DNA from: Gemmatimonadota bacterium
GTDB lineage: Bacteria; Latescibacterota; UBA2968
DNA: 64,000 nucleotides
Direction: 5' to 3'
Assembly (NCBI GenBank): GCA_009838845.1
Contig: VXRD01000139.1
Span: forward strand, 1 to 64,000
In this document: positions 25,543 through 34,877 of the stretch, piece after piece
How the letters are laid out: each line of letters begins with the position of its first letter
Position numbering within the stretch: position 1 is the stretch's first letter
Notes under the pieces: model-generated
Databases searched by the model: none
The model's input: the letters and a program-made list of their open reading frames with translations, nothing else
Told to the model about the DNA's origin: nothing
Program-made: the position numbers and the translations under genes

Positions 25543-25558
25543 CGGCACAGTTTTTGCT
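25543..25558 (+). promoter_or_regulatory. Sigma-54 (-24/-12) promoter
   Basis: CGGCAC-N5-TTGC matches the RpoN consensus TGGCAC-N5-TTGC with only the first base changed, with the invariant GG (25544-25545) and GC (25556-25557) at the correct spacing. It points toward the three permease genes at 25767-33249. Transcription from it would need an NtrC-type activator, for which the half-sites just upstream are candidates. Confidence 0.7.
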
Positions 25559-25609
25559 TTAAAAATAGGTAATCCTGAGACTTCTCTGGTTGTCTATAAG
25601 GAAATAGAA

Positions 25610-25717
25610 ATGCAAAAACCGCCATCCTCTTCCATTTGTGGCGTATGCAAGCTGGAGGTTTTTTGCCGGGAGAATCGAACAATGGTGGAAATTAGTTTGG
25701 CATTATCAATAGTGTGA
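25610..25717 (+). CDS. Possible small Cys-containing leader peptide
   Basis: A 35-residue frame with a good ribosome binding site (AAGGAA, 5 bp spacing) lies in the leader between the sigma-54 promoter and the first permease. The peptide contains C-G-V-C-x5-C (residues 10-19), a metal- or redox-type arrangement, then FCRENRTMVE. I do not recognise it. It may be a regulatory leader or a chance frame. Confidence 0.3.
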   Translation: MQKPPSSSICGVCKLEVFCRENRTMVEISLALSIV

Positions 25718-25766
25718 ACACACCGTTTCTGAGCGATTTGATATACAGAATAAGAAGGGATTCGCA

Positions 25767-28178
25767 ATGTTTGAAAACTATCTAAAAGTTGCAGTTCGAA
25801 ACCTGATTAAATTTAAGATGTTTTCATCCCTGAATATCAGTGGTTTAGCTATTGGGATGTCCTGTTGTATTTTGGTTTTCTTATATATACAGGATGAAAT
25901 AGGTTACGACCAGTTCCACGAAAAAAGCAATCGCATTTACCGGGTGCTGAGAGAAAGGGAAGCCCATAGTGGCGAAACCCACACACAGCCGGGTACTTCA
26001 GGTGCACTTGCACCGTCTCTGCTGAAAGATTTTTCAGAAATACAAAGTGCTGTCCGTACCTGGGATATTGATACCTGGATAAACTACAAAGACAAATGGT
26101 TTAAACAAAAATTTATGATGACCGATTCTAAAATCTTTGAAATCTTCTCCTTTCCTTTCGCAAAAGGCGATCCGAGGACAGCTCTGATAGACCCCTATAC
26201 CATTGTTCTCACCCAGGAAATGGCGAATAAATTCTTCCCTGACGAAAATCCCATGGGCCGAACAATCACCGTTGAACACCGATATTTTAGAGGAGATTAC
26301 AAAATCACAGGTGTCCTGGAAAATATACCCATAAATTCGACAATTCAATTCGATTTTCTCGCTTCGTCTGCTTCATCGGAATGGAGACAAAAATCATTTG
26401 CTGGCACTGTGTGGGAAAGGTGGCAACGCGAGAGTGGTTGGCTGCCAATAGAAACTTTTATTTTGCTACAAGAAGGGTATCCACCTTCTGAATTGGAACA
26501 AAAATTGAGCGATTTTATGCGTCGTTACATGGGAGAGGAAATCCAATCAAACAATGTCTATCACCTTCAACCGCTCAATCGTATCCACCTCTATTCTAAC
26601 GTAGATTACGGTATGACCATGTATAGCGACATCTCGTATATCTACTTACTCTCTACACTTGCCTTTTTTATTTTACTCATTGCCGGTATCAATTTTGTGA
26701 ATCTCGCTACAGCACGCGCCACCACCAGGGCAATGGAAGTAGGTATGCGGAAAGTGGTAGGTGCTAATCGGCGGATATTGATTGTGCAATTTTTGGGAGA
26801 ATCCTTTCTGCTGTCATTACTCTCCCTCTTGTTGGCATTGAGTTTTGTCGAGCTTTTCCTGCCTACCTTTAATGCTTTTACACTTAAGGCATTGTCACTA
26901 AATATTCAGAACGAATCTCTATTGGTCGGATTATCCGGCATTACGGTATTGGTCGGCCTATTTTCTGGAATTTATCCTGCTTTTGTTTTATCTGCCTTTG
27001 AGCCTATGGATATTCTCAAAGGAGGTAAGTTAGTTTCCACTAAAAACAATGCCCGATTCCGAAAGGGATTGGTTATTTTTCAATCCTCAATTTCGGTTAT
27101 ATGTATCATCGGCACGATAACCATCTTTAATCAAATGAAGTATATGAGAAATAAAGACCTGGGTTTCAATAAAGATCAGGTCATGATTTTGGAGTTATAC
27201 ATGACAGATCGGTCATTGACGAGCAATTATCGTGCAATACACCAGGAATTTATAAAACATCCAGATATATTGGCGGCAACGGCTTCTCATACATTGCCCA
27301 ATATTGGGTGGGGAGAGCGCTGGGTGGTTTATCCGGAAGGAAGTAATTCGGATGGTTGGGAGATGAATATATTGGCTGCTGATGAGGACTTTCTGAACTT
27401 TTTTGACATCAAAGTTAAAGAAGGCCGAAATTTCTCAAGCGACATTGGACGCGACACCACAAGTGCCTATATCCTGAATGAAACGGCGGTCAAACAACTG
27501 GGTTGGGAGAAGCCAATTGGCAAACAGTTTGAGTGGAATGATAGGCCCGGAGAAGTGATTGGCGTTGTCGAGGACTTTCATCTGCTATCTTTGCACGAAA
27601 AAATAGGACCTGTTTTCGTCTGCATGTGGGTTCCCAAATGGAATTATCTCTCCCTCAAAATTCGAAAAGATAATATTGCCAACACCATCCAATTTGTGGA
27701 AAACCAGTGGAAAAGACTAATCCCAAATTTTCCCTTCAATTTTCATTTTTTAGATGAAAACATAGATAAATGGAATTATGAGGCTGAGATAAAATTAGAA
27801 AAAATGCTCCGATTAGTGTCACTGCTTACAATTTTTGTAGCCTGTCTGGGCTTATTTGGGCTAACCGCATTTACCGTACAGTATCGCACCCACGAAATGA
27901 GTATCCGAAAGGTACTGGGTGCCTCTAAGTTCAACATCTGGTGGTTGCTCGTGAGGGATTTTTTAGGACTCATTTTATTGACCAACATCATTGCATGGCC
28001 CATAGCTTTTTTTGTCATGGAGGCCTGGTTACAGGATTTTCATTATCGCGTTCATGTGGATCTTATAACGCTGATCCTGGGTGGTGGGATATCCCTGATG
28101 ATTGCCCTGCTTACCATCGTCTATCATACCCTGAAAACGGCTCTGTTAAACCCCATTCATCATTTGCGTTATAAATGA
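25767..28178 (+). CDS. FtsX/MacB-like two-repeat orphan ABC permease
   Basis: An 803-residue duplicated permease, first of three consecutive ones under the sigma-54 promoter. The N-terminal helix is in GLAIGMSCCILVFLYIQDEI; the first coupling motif is EVGMRKVVGA. In the second unit the usual EIGIRK is changed to EMSIRKVLGA. The C-terminus is LNPIHHLRYK. A ribosome binding site (AGAAGGGA) precedes the ATG. As with the others, no ATPase gene is near. Confidence 0.85.
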   Translation: MFENYLKVAVRNLIKFKMFSSLNISGLAIGMSCCILVFLYIQDEIGYDQFHEKSNRIYRVLREREAHSGETHTQPGTSGALAPSLLKDFSEIQSAVRTWDIDTWINYKDKWFKQKFMMTDSKIFEIFSFPFAKGDPRTALIDPYTIVLTQEMANKFFPDENPMGRTITVEHRYFRGDYKITGVLENIPINSTIQFDFLASSASSEWRQKSFAGTVWERWQRESGWLPIETFILLQEGYPPSELEQKLSDFMRRYMGEEIQSNNVYHLQPLNRIHLYSNVDYGMTMYSDISYIYLLSTLAFFILLIAGINFVNLATARATTRAMEVGMRKVVGANRRILIVQFLGESFLLSLLSLLLALSFVELFLPTFNAFTLKALSLNIQNESLLVGLSGITVLVGLFSGIYPAFVLSAFEPMDILKGGKLVSTKNNARFRKGLVIFQSSISVICIIGTITIFNQMKYMRNKDLGFNKDQVMILELYMTDRSLTSNYRAIHQEFIKHPDILAATASHTLPNIGWGERWVVYPEGSNSDGWEMNILAADEDFLNFFDIKVKEGRNFSSDIGRDTTSAYILNETAVKQLGWEKPIGKQFEWNDRPGEVIGVVEDFHLLSLHEKIGPVFVCMWVPKWNYLSLKIRKDNIANTIQFVENQWKRLIPNFPFNFHFLDENIDKWNYEAEIKLEKMLRLVSLLTIFVACLGLFGLTAFTVQYRTHEMSIRKVLGASKFNIWWLLVRDFLGLILLTNIIAWPIAFFVMEAWLQDFHYRVHVDLITLILGGGISLMIALLTIVYHTLKTALLNPIHHLRYK

Positions 28179-28228
28179 TTACTCCAGGGTTGCTGTTGTC
28201 ATTCAAACAGAAGTTTCCCGATTTAATG

Positions 28229-28266
28229 GTGGGAACTGATCTCATATTGCGTGGCCGTGGCACTAA
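28229..28266 (+). repeat. Dispersed repeat B, copy 3
   Basis: Matches the last 38 bases of the C45 gene (24670-24707) at 36 positions, ending in the equivalent of its stop codon. Here no C45 gene is present, so this is a 3'-end remnant in the gap between two permease genes. Confidence 0.85.
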
Positions 28267-28291
28267 AAAAATAATAAAGAAAGGTTACACA

Positions 28292-30691
28292 ATGATCGGC
28301 AAATATTTTGTCATTGCTTTAAGGCGAACATTCAGAGATAAAACCTTCTCTTTGATCAATCTAATCGGGCTTTCTATTAGCATGGCAAGCGTAATACTCA
28401 TTATGGTATTTATGTATAATGAGTTGACCTTTGACACCTTTCATCAAAACTCTGATCGCATATTCAGAGTATTGAGAGAAACTGAATCTTTAGCAGGAGC
28501 ACCTCAGGTTTCACCAGGGACCTCCGGTATGTTGGGGCAGAGTTTGGTGGCAGACATTCCTGAAATTGAGAAAGTGACTCGTTTTTTTAGAATGAGCCAA
28601 AACTGGGCAACCAACGAAGATAAGGGATTTTTTGTAGCAGTTTGTGCTGTTGATCAAGAATTTTTGCAGATATTTTCTTTTCCTCTCAAAATTGGCGATC
28701 CAAAAACCGTTTTGAAAGACAAATTCTCTGTCGTTATTACGGAAGAAACTGCACAAAAATTTTTCGCCAATGAAAACCCTATTGGTAAAACAATCTCTGT
28801 CGATGGCAGGTATTTTGGCGGAGATTATTTTGTCTCTGGCGTTGTCAAAGATACACCTCGAAACTCCTCTCTGCATTTTGACATATTGACATCTACTGTT
28901 CACAATGAAATACCATTGACTGCCTGGGAGAGATGGCAACCAAATACATCCTGGCGACCAATCCAGACATTTGTCATGTTGTCCGATGCAGCCTCTCCAA
29001 AAAACATAGATACCAAACTTCAGGACCTTTTAAATCGTTATATGGGACCTGATGTAAGTGAACGCAATCGATATATTCTCCAACCCCTGGAAAGAATGTA
29101 TTTATACTCTGACCTTGAATATGGAATTAGAGGCGGCGGGGACATTACATACGTCTATATTTTTTCGGCAATCGCAATATTTATTGTACTTATTGCCAGC
29201 TTTAACTTTGTAAATCTATCTATAGCGCGATCTGCTGCCAGACTAAAAGAAATAGGCGTGAGAAAAACCGTTGGTGCCCACAAGAGTAGTCTCATCTTTC
29301 AGTTTATAGCCGAAGCTGTTTTTACGGCATTTTGTTCTTCACTTCTCGCCTTTAGTATTGTAGAAATCTCTCTTCCCTATCTGGATAGCTACATAAATCA
29401 AGAAGCCAAATTGGAATTCAGCGAACATCTGTTATTTGTTATAACATTTCTTACAGCCCTTATTATCGGTACTATATCCGGACTATATCCGGCACTTTTC
29501 CTGGCATCTTTTCACCCCGCCCAAATACTAAGACGTGAACTCCAGTTTAATAACTCTGGAAAATGGCTGAGAAATGGCTCTTTAATTTTTCAATTTGCTG
29601 CTTCTGTCGTGCTTATCATCAGCACAATTGTTGTATATAAACAAATGGCATTTATTCAAAACAAGGCGTTGGGATTTGATAAAGAGCATATTGTCGTATT
29701 ACCTCTTTTTACGACTGACCGCTCTCTAAATGAGCGATATCGCGTTATTAAGCAGGAATTTTTGAAACACCCCAATGTGATCTCTGCATCTGCATCCAAT
29801 TCTACTATCGCCTGGTTTGGTGGCGCATTTCATACAGTCTATCCCGAAGGTTTTCAGGGTAACGAATGGCAGATGAGGATATTGGGCGTTGACGAAGACT
29901 TTATAGATCTGTATGGGATAACACTGTCAAAAGGCCGGAACTTTTCCGTGGATATTCCGGGTGATGCAACCGATGCTTATATCTTAAATGAAACAGCAGT
30001 TGAGCAACTCGGGTGGCAAAATCCGATAGGAAAACAGTTCGAATGGGCATATTGGAAGCGTAAGGGCATTGTGATTGGTGTTGTTGAGGATTTTCATAAC
30101 CGATCTCTCAAAGAACCCATCAGGCCAATTGCACTATGTATGTGGCAGCCCAAGTATAATCTTCTTTCTCTAAAAATTAGAGGTGAAAATATCAAAGATA
30201 CAATGGCTTTTTTGGAGGATCAATGGAGGCGATTTATTCCTGACAAACCATTCAAAGCCGCCTTTTTAGATGAACACCTGAACCAGCTATATCAAAATGA
30301 CATTAATTTCGGGCGTATATTTGGTGTATTTGCATTGCTCGCCATTTTTATAGCCTGTTTGGGCATGTTGGGCATGGTATCTTATGCTTTAGAAAGAAGA
30401 ACTAAAGAGATTGGAATTCGAAAAATTTTGGGCGCTTCAGCCTGGAATATTATTGTCCTGATTTTCTCCGAGTTCTTCGGAATCCTTGTTGTTGCTAATT
30501 TATTTGCGTGGTTAATTGCATTTCTTTTGATGGATAATTGGTTGCTTTCATTTGCTTACAAGATCGAACTATCACCTCATACTTTTGCCCTGGGAACGCT
30601 ATTTGCAATTGCAATTACTTTTGCAACTGTAGCCTGGCATTTGATACAGGCCGCCTCAAAAAATCCCATTGACGAAATAAGGTATGAATAG
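28292..30691 (+). CDS. FtsX/MacB-like two-repeat orphan ABC permease
   Basis: A 799-residue duplicated permease from ATG 28292 (AAAGG 8 bp upstream); the frame extends back to 28175 but only through repeat B, which is not coding here. The first helix lies in LIGLSISMASVILIMVFMY, the coupling motifs are EIGVRKTVGA and EIGIRKILGA, and it ends KNPIDEIRYE. It is the second member of the three-permease run, with a 113-bp gap carrying a gene remnant before it. Confidence 0.85.
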   Translation: MIGKYFVIALRRTFRDKTFSLINLIGLSISMASVILIMVFMYNELTFDTFHQNSDRIFRVLRETESLAGAPQVSPGTSGMLGQSLVADIPEIEKVTRFFRMSQNWATNEDKGFFVAVCAVDQEFLQIFSFPLKIGDPKTVLKDKFSVVITEETAQKFFANENPIGKTISVDGRYFGGDYFVSGVVKDTPRNSSLHFDILTSTVHNEIPLTAWERWQPNTSWRPIQTFVMLSDAASPKNIDTKLQDLLNRYMGPDVSERNRYILQPLERMYLYSDLEYGIRGGGDITYVYIFSAIAIFIVLIASFNFVNLSIARSAARLKEIGVRKTVGAHKSSLIFQFIAEAVFTAFCSSLLAFSIVEISLPYLDSYINQEAKLEFSEHLLFVITFLTALIIGTISGLYPALFLASFHPAQILRRELQFNNSGKWLRNGSLIFQFAASVVLIISTIVVYKQMAFIQNKALGFDKEHIVVLPLFTTDRSLNERYRVIKQEFLKHPNVISASASNSTIAWFGGAFHTVYPEGFQGNEWQMRILGVDEDFIDLYGITLSKGRNFSVDIPGDATDAYILNETAVEQLGWQNPIGKQFEWAYWKRKGIVIGVVEDFHNRSLKEPIRPIALCMWQPKYNLLSLKIRGENIKDTMAFLEDQWRRFIPDKPFKAAFLDEHLNQLYQNDINFGRIFGVFALLAIFIACLGMLGMVSYALERRTKEIGIRKILGASAWNIIVLIFSEFFGILVVANLFAWLIAFLLMDNWLLSFAYKIELSPHTFALGTLFAIAITFATVAWHLIQAASKNPIDEIRYE

Positions 30692-30759
30692 ACCGGGAAT
30701 CAGGGAAAACGACATAATGGGATTTTGACTGTACTTTTTCAAACACAGAGGACGCACTA

Positions 30760-33249
30760 ATGTTCAAAAACTATCTCGTCATCGCGATTCGCAATTTACT
30801 TAAATATAAAATGTACTCAGCGATCAATGTTATCGGGCTGGGCATTGGCATTGGGTGTGTCATCTTGATCGGTCTGTTTGTGCAAAACGAGTTGGCTGTT
30901 AACACCCAACATCCACATATAGATCGCTTATATCGGGTCATTGGTGAGTATCGGTCAGAAAATGGTCAGAAAACATACGACTGGCGCATTTCGGGGGCAA
31001 TTGGCCCCACTTTGGCACGCGATTTCCCCGAAGTTGAAATCTCCACACGCACAATGCTTCGCCAAGCCTGGGTGCAGCATGAGGACAAAGTCTTGAATCG
31101 GGTATTTTGTCTCGCGGACCCGAATTGCCTGGATGTGTTCAACTTTCCAATAATACAGGGTGACAAGACCGCTCTTTTACAGCATGATTCTGTTTTTATC
31201 ACCGAATCTATGGCACGCGATTATTTTGGCGATCAAGACCCCATAGGCAAAGTGTTTACGATCGAAAGTGGCTTTATTGGGGGCGATTATACTGTCGCAG
31301 GTGTACTTAAAGATTTGCCCAGGCGATCCTCGATTCGTTTTGATATGCTTTCAGCCTCTGTCAGGCCTGCTTTTCTGTCTCGATACTGGAATGCCTATTT
31401 GCCAACAGCACATTGGAGAGGCTCAATCACGGTCCACGTACGGTTAAAAGAAAACACGTCAGTTGAAAAATTGGCTTTAAAAATGCCCGCGATGGTGGAA
31501 CAGTATATGGGACCGGAAATGGTAGCACACACGACGTATCACTTCCAGCCCATGGATGAAGTGCATTTATACTCACAACGCGATTACGGGCTTCGAGACG
31601 TATCCGACCTTGAAGGGCCAGTGACGTATGGCAATATCGCACATGTCTATGCTGCGTCTGCTACAGCCATTCTTATTTTTTTAATTGCGGGCATCAACTT
31701 CATCAATTTGACCACAGCACGATCAGCTAACCGGGCGCGTGAGGTGGGATTGCGAAAAGTGGTCGGCGCGCATCGGGGGCAACTCGCTTTGCAATTTTTG
31801 GCTGAGTCGATGATTTTCTCTGTATTGAGTTTGATTGTGGGGTTAGTTGTTGTTTCTGATTTCTTATCACATTTCAACGACTATACGGGTAATTTTTTAA
31901 CATTGGATATCACGAGCAATATGGTGTTGGCTCTGGCTGGATTATCTTTGATAACAGGGCTTCTTACGGGGATTTATCCAGCATTTCTTTTATCGCGGTT
32001 TCGGCCTGTTGAAGTGCTCAAAGGCACACTCGCAGCAGGTGCCCGCGGTGGGTTATTGCGAAAAGTGCTGGTGATTTTTCAGTTTAGCACATCTATTGCA
32101 CTAATTGTGATCACATTGGTTGTGTTTAATCAAATGTCGTATATCCAGAATAAAAACCTGGGATTTGACAAAGAGTACGTCATTGAGTCTCGTCTCTTGT
32201 GGGAATCTCGCAATTCTCGTTTGTATGAAGATCGCTTGTGGGAGCGGTACAATGTTGTCAAAGATGCGTTTTTGCAGCATCCCAATATTACGGCTGCAAC
32301 AATTTCGCGTTCTTCACACGGACGCACTGCGCCGCAAGCGACTTTTAGTGCTTATGAACCGGGCAAAGAAGAATTGCGTATGGGCAGAAATGAAGTGGAT
32401 GAAGATTTTCTGAGTTTCTTCAATATTGAACTTGTTGCGGGTCGAGACTTTTCAGAAGACGCAGCGAAAAGGTATGATTCGGAATCATTTGTGCCCCGAG
32501 ATCAGTTGGATCAATTGAAAGTTCACGGTCAGGCAGAATACATTCTCAATGAAACCGCTGTTAAAATGCTGGGTTGGACAGACCCCATTGGCAAACCATT
32601 TGGTGTGAAAGGACGAAGACCGGGGCGTGTTGTAGGCGTGGTTAAAGATTTTCACTCGCGCACATTGCACGAGCCACTGGGCCCCATGGTTTTATATGCG
32701 AACAACGCGGTACCCAAGACAATTTATCTGAAGGTAAGCCCTCATAATTTCGATGAAACCGTTGCACACATGGAAAAGGTATGGAAACATTTTTTGCCGA
32801 TTCGCCCTTTTGCTTACACGTTTATGGATGACAATCTGAATCAGCGATATACACAGGAGCGACAGTTGAGCCAAACGATGAGCGTTTTTGCTGCTCTGGC
32901 TATTTTTGTTGCGTGTCTGGGCCTATTGGGGCTGGTCTCATTTTTGACCGAACAGCGCAAAAAGGAAGTGGGTATTCGCAAGGTGTTGGGTGCATCTGCA
33001 GGTCTTGTTGTAGGGCTGTTTTTGAAAGAGTTTATTCGCCTGGTATTGGTATCCTGTTTATTGGCATGGCCGATTGCCTATTGGGCAACCAATGAATGGT
33101 TACAGAATTTTGCCTATCGCATTGAGATTTCGGCACTGCCGTTTTTAGTAGGTGGTGTGTGTATGGTTGTCCTGACAACAATAACAGTAGCGTATAAGGT
33201 CATCAAAACAGCTCAGGCAAATCCAATAGAGGCCTTGCGGCATGAATGA
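30760..33249 (+). CDS. FtsX/MacB-like two-repeat orphan ABC permease
   Basis: An 829-residue duplicated permease, the longest of the six, with extra residues in the second extracytoplasmic domain (around KRYDSESFVPRDQ). The first membrane helix lies in GLGIGIGCVILIGLFVQNEL; the coupling motifs are EVGLRKVVGA and EVGIRKVLGA; the C-terminus is ANPIEALRHE. It is third in the run and is followed 34 bp later by the end of a convergent minus-strand gene, which closes the permease-rich region. Confidence 0.85.
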   Translation: MFKNYLVIAIRNLLKYKMYSAINVIGLGIGIGCVILIGLFVQNELAVNTQHPHIDRLYRVIGEYRSENGQKTYDWRISGAIGPTLARDFPEVEISTRTMLRQAWVQHEDKVLNRVFCLADPNCLDVFNFPIIQGDKTALLQHDSVFITESMARDYFGDQDPIGKVFTIESGFIGGDYTVAGVLKDLPRRSSIRFDMLSASVRPAFLSRYWNAYLPTAHWRGSITVHVRLKENTSVEKLALKMPAMVEQYMGPEMVAHTTYHFQPMDEVHLYSQRDYGLRDVSDLEGPVTYGNIAHVYAASATAILIFLIAGINFINLTTARSANRAREVGLRKVVGAHRGQLALQFLAESMIFSVLSLIVGLVVVSDFLSHFNDYTGNFLTLDITSNMVLALAGLSLITGLLTGIYPAFLLSRFRPVEVLKGTLAAGARGGLLRKVLVIFQFSTSIALIVITLVVFNQMSYIQNKNLGFDKEYVIESRLLWESRNSRLYEDRLWERYNVVKDAFLQHPNITAATISRSSHGRTAPQATFSAYEPGKEELRMGRNEVDEDFLSFFNIELVAGRDFSEDAAKRYDSESFVPRDQLDQLKVHGQAEYILNETAVKMLGWTDPIGKPFGVKGRRPGRVVGVVKDFHSRTLHEPLGPMVLYANNAVPKTIYLKVSPHNFDETVAHMEKVWKHFLPIRPFAYTFMDDNLNQRYTQERQLSQTMSVFAALAIFVACLGLLGLVSFLTEQRKKEVGIRKVLGASAGLVVGLFLKEFIRLVLVSCLLAWPIAYWATNEWLQNFAYRIEISALPFLVGGVCMVVLTTITVAYKVIKTAQANPIEALRHE

Positions 33250-33283
33250 TTATAAAACAGTCTGGTATAACCGTGAGGGCATC

Positions 33284-34099
33284 CTAATCACCCACCCCTG
33301 AAGACCGCACATACAACGCTTCAAAGCGATCCTTCGCCTCCCATCCCAACAACCGCTTCGCCTTATCGGGCCGATACTTATCGTGCGGCAACCGCGCACA
33401 AATGAAAAAATTCTCATAAGGCGACGGCATCTCGGGCGCTCGCAACCCATACAAAAACGCCGTACCCGTATCCTCCCACGACGTCGTATAAGGATGTGCG
33501 CCGCGCCCATATTCTTCGGGCAACACCTCGCCTGGCCGAAACTGCGTATAAACAAATGCAAGCACCTCCAGACCCTCGCGCTCGGCAAAAACGCGTGTCA
33601 CATGCCCGCCCAGATACTTGGTCACAGCGTAGAGATCATCGCCTGGATGAAGCGGGATATCGGCATCCAATTGAAAATCATTCCAATAATCGGCATTGTG
33701 ATCCAGCGAAGTGTGGAAAGGTCCCGTATGGATCAGCCGCTTAATCCCACAGGCCACACAGGCTTTAGCCACATTGTACGCACCCACCATATTCACCTGA
33801 AAAGCCAGCACCGGATGCGGCCGAATCACAGACACATTGATCGCCGCATTCATACCCTCGCACGCAGCTAGCACCTGCGCGTAATCCGTAATATCCACAA
33901 CCCGATTCTCGTGCGGCGGACCCAACACCTCTGGAATCGGCGCCCGGGGACTCTGCGGCGGCGAAACCGCGATCTCTGTCATAGGCCGAAGATCGGTCAC
34001 CCGCAAAGTATAATGGCCTTTAAGCGCAGAAATCGCCGCAGCACCCACCGGACCACCAGCCCCGAACAACACCACATTCCCCTCATTTACAATCGCCAT
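33284..34099 (-). CDS. NAD-dependent epimerase/dehydratase
   Basis: A 271-residue short-chain/extended SDR protein from the ATG at 34099, which has GAGGGGG upstream on its strand. The Rossmann dinucleotide motif is VLFGAGGPVGAAA, and the active-site pair is LYAVTKYLGG (YxxxK). VRPHPVLAFQVNMVGAYNV is the usual strand and helix after the NAD site. UDP-sugar epimerisation or a related sugar oxidoreduction is likely. It is the second gene of a minus-strand pair, 10 bp behind a related Rossmann protein, divergent from the fused PhyH gene. Confidence 0.85.
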   Translation of the reverse strand: MAIVNEGNVVLFGAGGPVGAAAISALKGHYTLRVTDLRPMTEIAVSPPQSPRAPIPEVLGPPHENRVVDITDYAQVLAACEGMNAAINVSVIRPHPVLAFQVNMVGAYNVAKACVACGIKRLIHTGPFHTSLDHNADYWNDFQLDADIPLHPGDDLYAVTKYLGGHVTRVFAEREGLEVLAFVYTQFRPGEVLPEEYGRGAHPYTTSWEDTGTAFLYGLRAPEMPSPYENFFICARLPHDKYRPDKAKRLLGWEAKDRFEALYVRSSGVGD

Positions 34100-34109
34100 A
34101 ACATCCCCC

Positions 34110-34709
34110 TCAAGCAAAACGCCCACTCGACGCCACATGCGCCAGCGACCAGTGATGCCCCTCGCGCTCGGCTATAAGCGCATCGCGCACCGCCGCCACC
34201 GCATCCGCCGCCATCGTCTCCACACCCGGCGCACCAAGGCGCAAACAACGCACCTCGATCTGACCCGTACGCGCAATCTCTCGCCCCACCAGTTCAGCCA
34301 TAAACGGTGCCAACGACCCGGCCTCAGCGCGCGGAATCGCATTCCACCGCGGATCAACGATATATTCCTCCGGATAATCCCGCACCAAATCCAGGCAACT
34401 CAACAGCACCACCTTCTCAACACCAGCGGCACAGGCCGACGTCAGCGCTACATAAGTACCCCGCGCCGCTACATCGAGCAGAACCTGTTCGCTATCCCCT
34501 ATCGGATTGCTGGCCGCCGCGTACACAACAGCCTCTACGCTCGCCAGCACCGGATCTACCGATTCTCGCTGGAGCAAATCAACCTGTCGGTACCCGGCAA
34601 AATCACGGGCATCTTCCGAACCAATCGCCACCACCTCAAACCCCGCGCCCAACCCGGTCGCCAGCAGCGCACCCCAGGGACGATCCGCGCCAATCACTAC
34701 CACATTCAT
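34110..34709 (-). CDS. Rossmann-fold NAD(P)-binding protein
   Basis: A 199-residue protein from the ATG at 34709; the longer frame to 34811 adds 34 residues without support. It begins VVVIGADRPWGALLATGLG, an NAD(P)-binding beta-alpha unit with a modified glycine motif, and has AVVYAAASNPIG and VEKVVLLSCLDL, as in SDR-type proteins. A clear YxxxK active site is not visible and the protein is short for an epimerase, so it may be a non-catalytic partner of the neighbouring epimerase or act on another substrate. Confidence 0.7.
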   Translation of the reverse strand: MNVVVIGADRPWGALLATGLGAGFEVVAIGSEDARDFAGYRQVDLLQRESVDPVLASVEAVVYAAASNPIGDSEQVLLDVAARGTYVALTSACAAGVEKVVLLSCLDLVRDYPEEYIVDPRWNAIPRAEAGSLAPFMAELVGREIARTGQIEVRCLRLGAPGVETMAADAVAAVRDALIAEREGHHWSLAHVASSGRFA

Positions 34710-34877
34710 ACGTATCTCCTCCTTGATTGTCCCGCAATATACGCGATATCCTCCGCGGGACGCAACCTTCAAAAAGCGCGAACACCTATTTGGCTTGCAC
34801 CTGTATCTCAAAGGCTATATTTTGCCATCAATTGAACTGCATCACCCACCTGCTATTCTTTTAAGGAGAACCCGGAC

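Larger units (their letters stand above)
25425..25766 (+). other. 342-bp regulatory intergenic region
   Basis: This gap separates the divergent HAD gene from the permease cluster. It contains, in order, repeated half-sites (25440-25503), a sigma-54 promoter (25543-25558), and a small cysteine-containing reading frame (25610-25717), each listed separately. The remainder is AT-rich without other structure that I could see. Confidence 0.7.
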
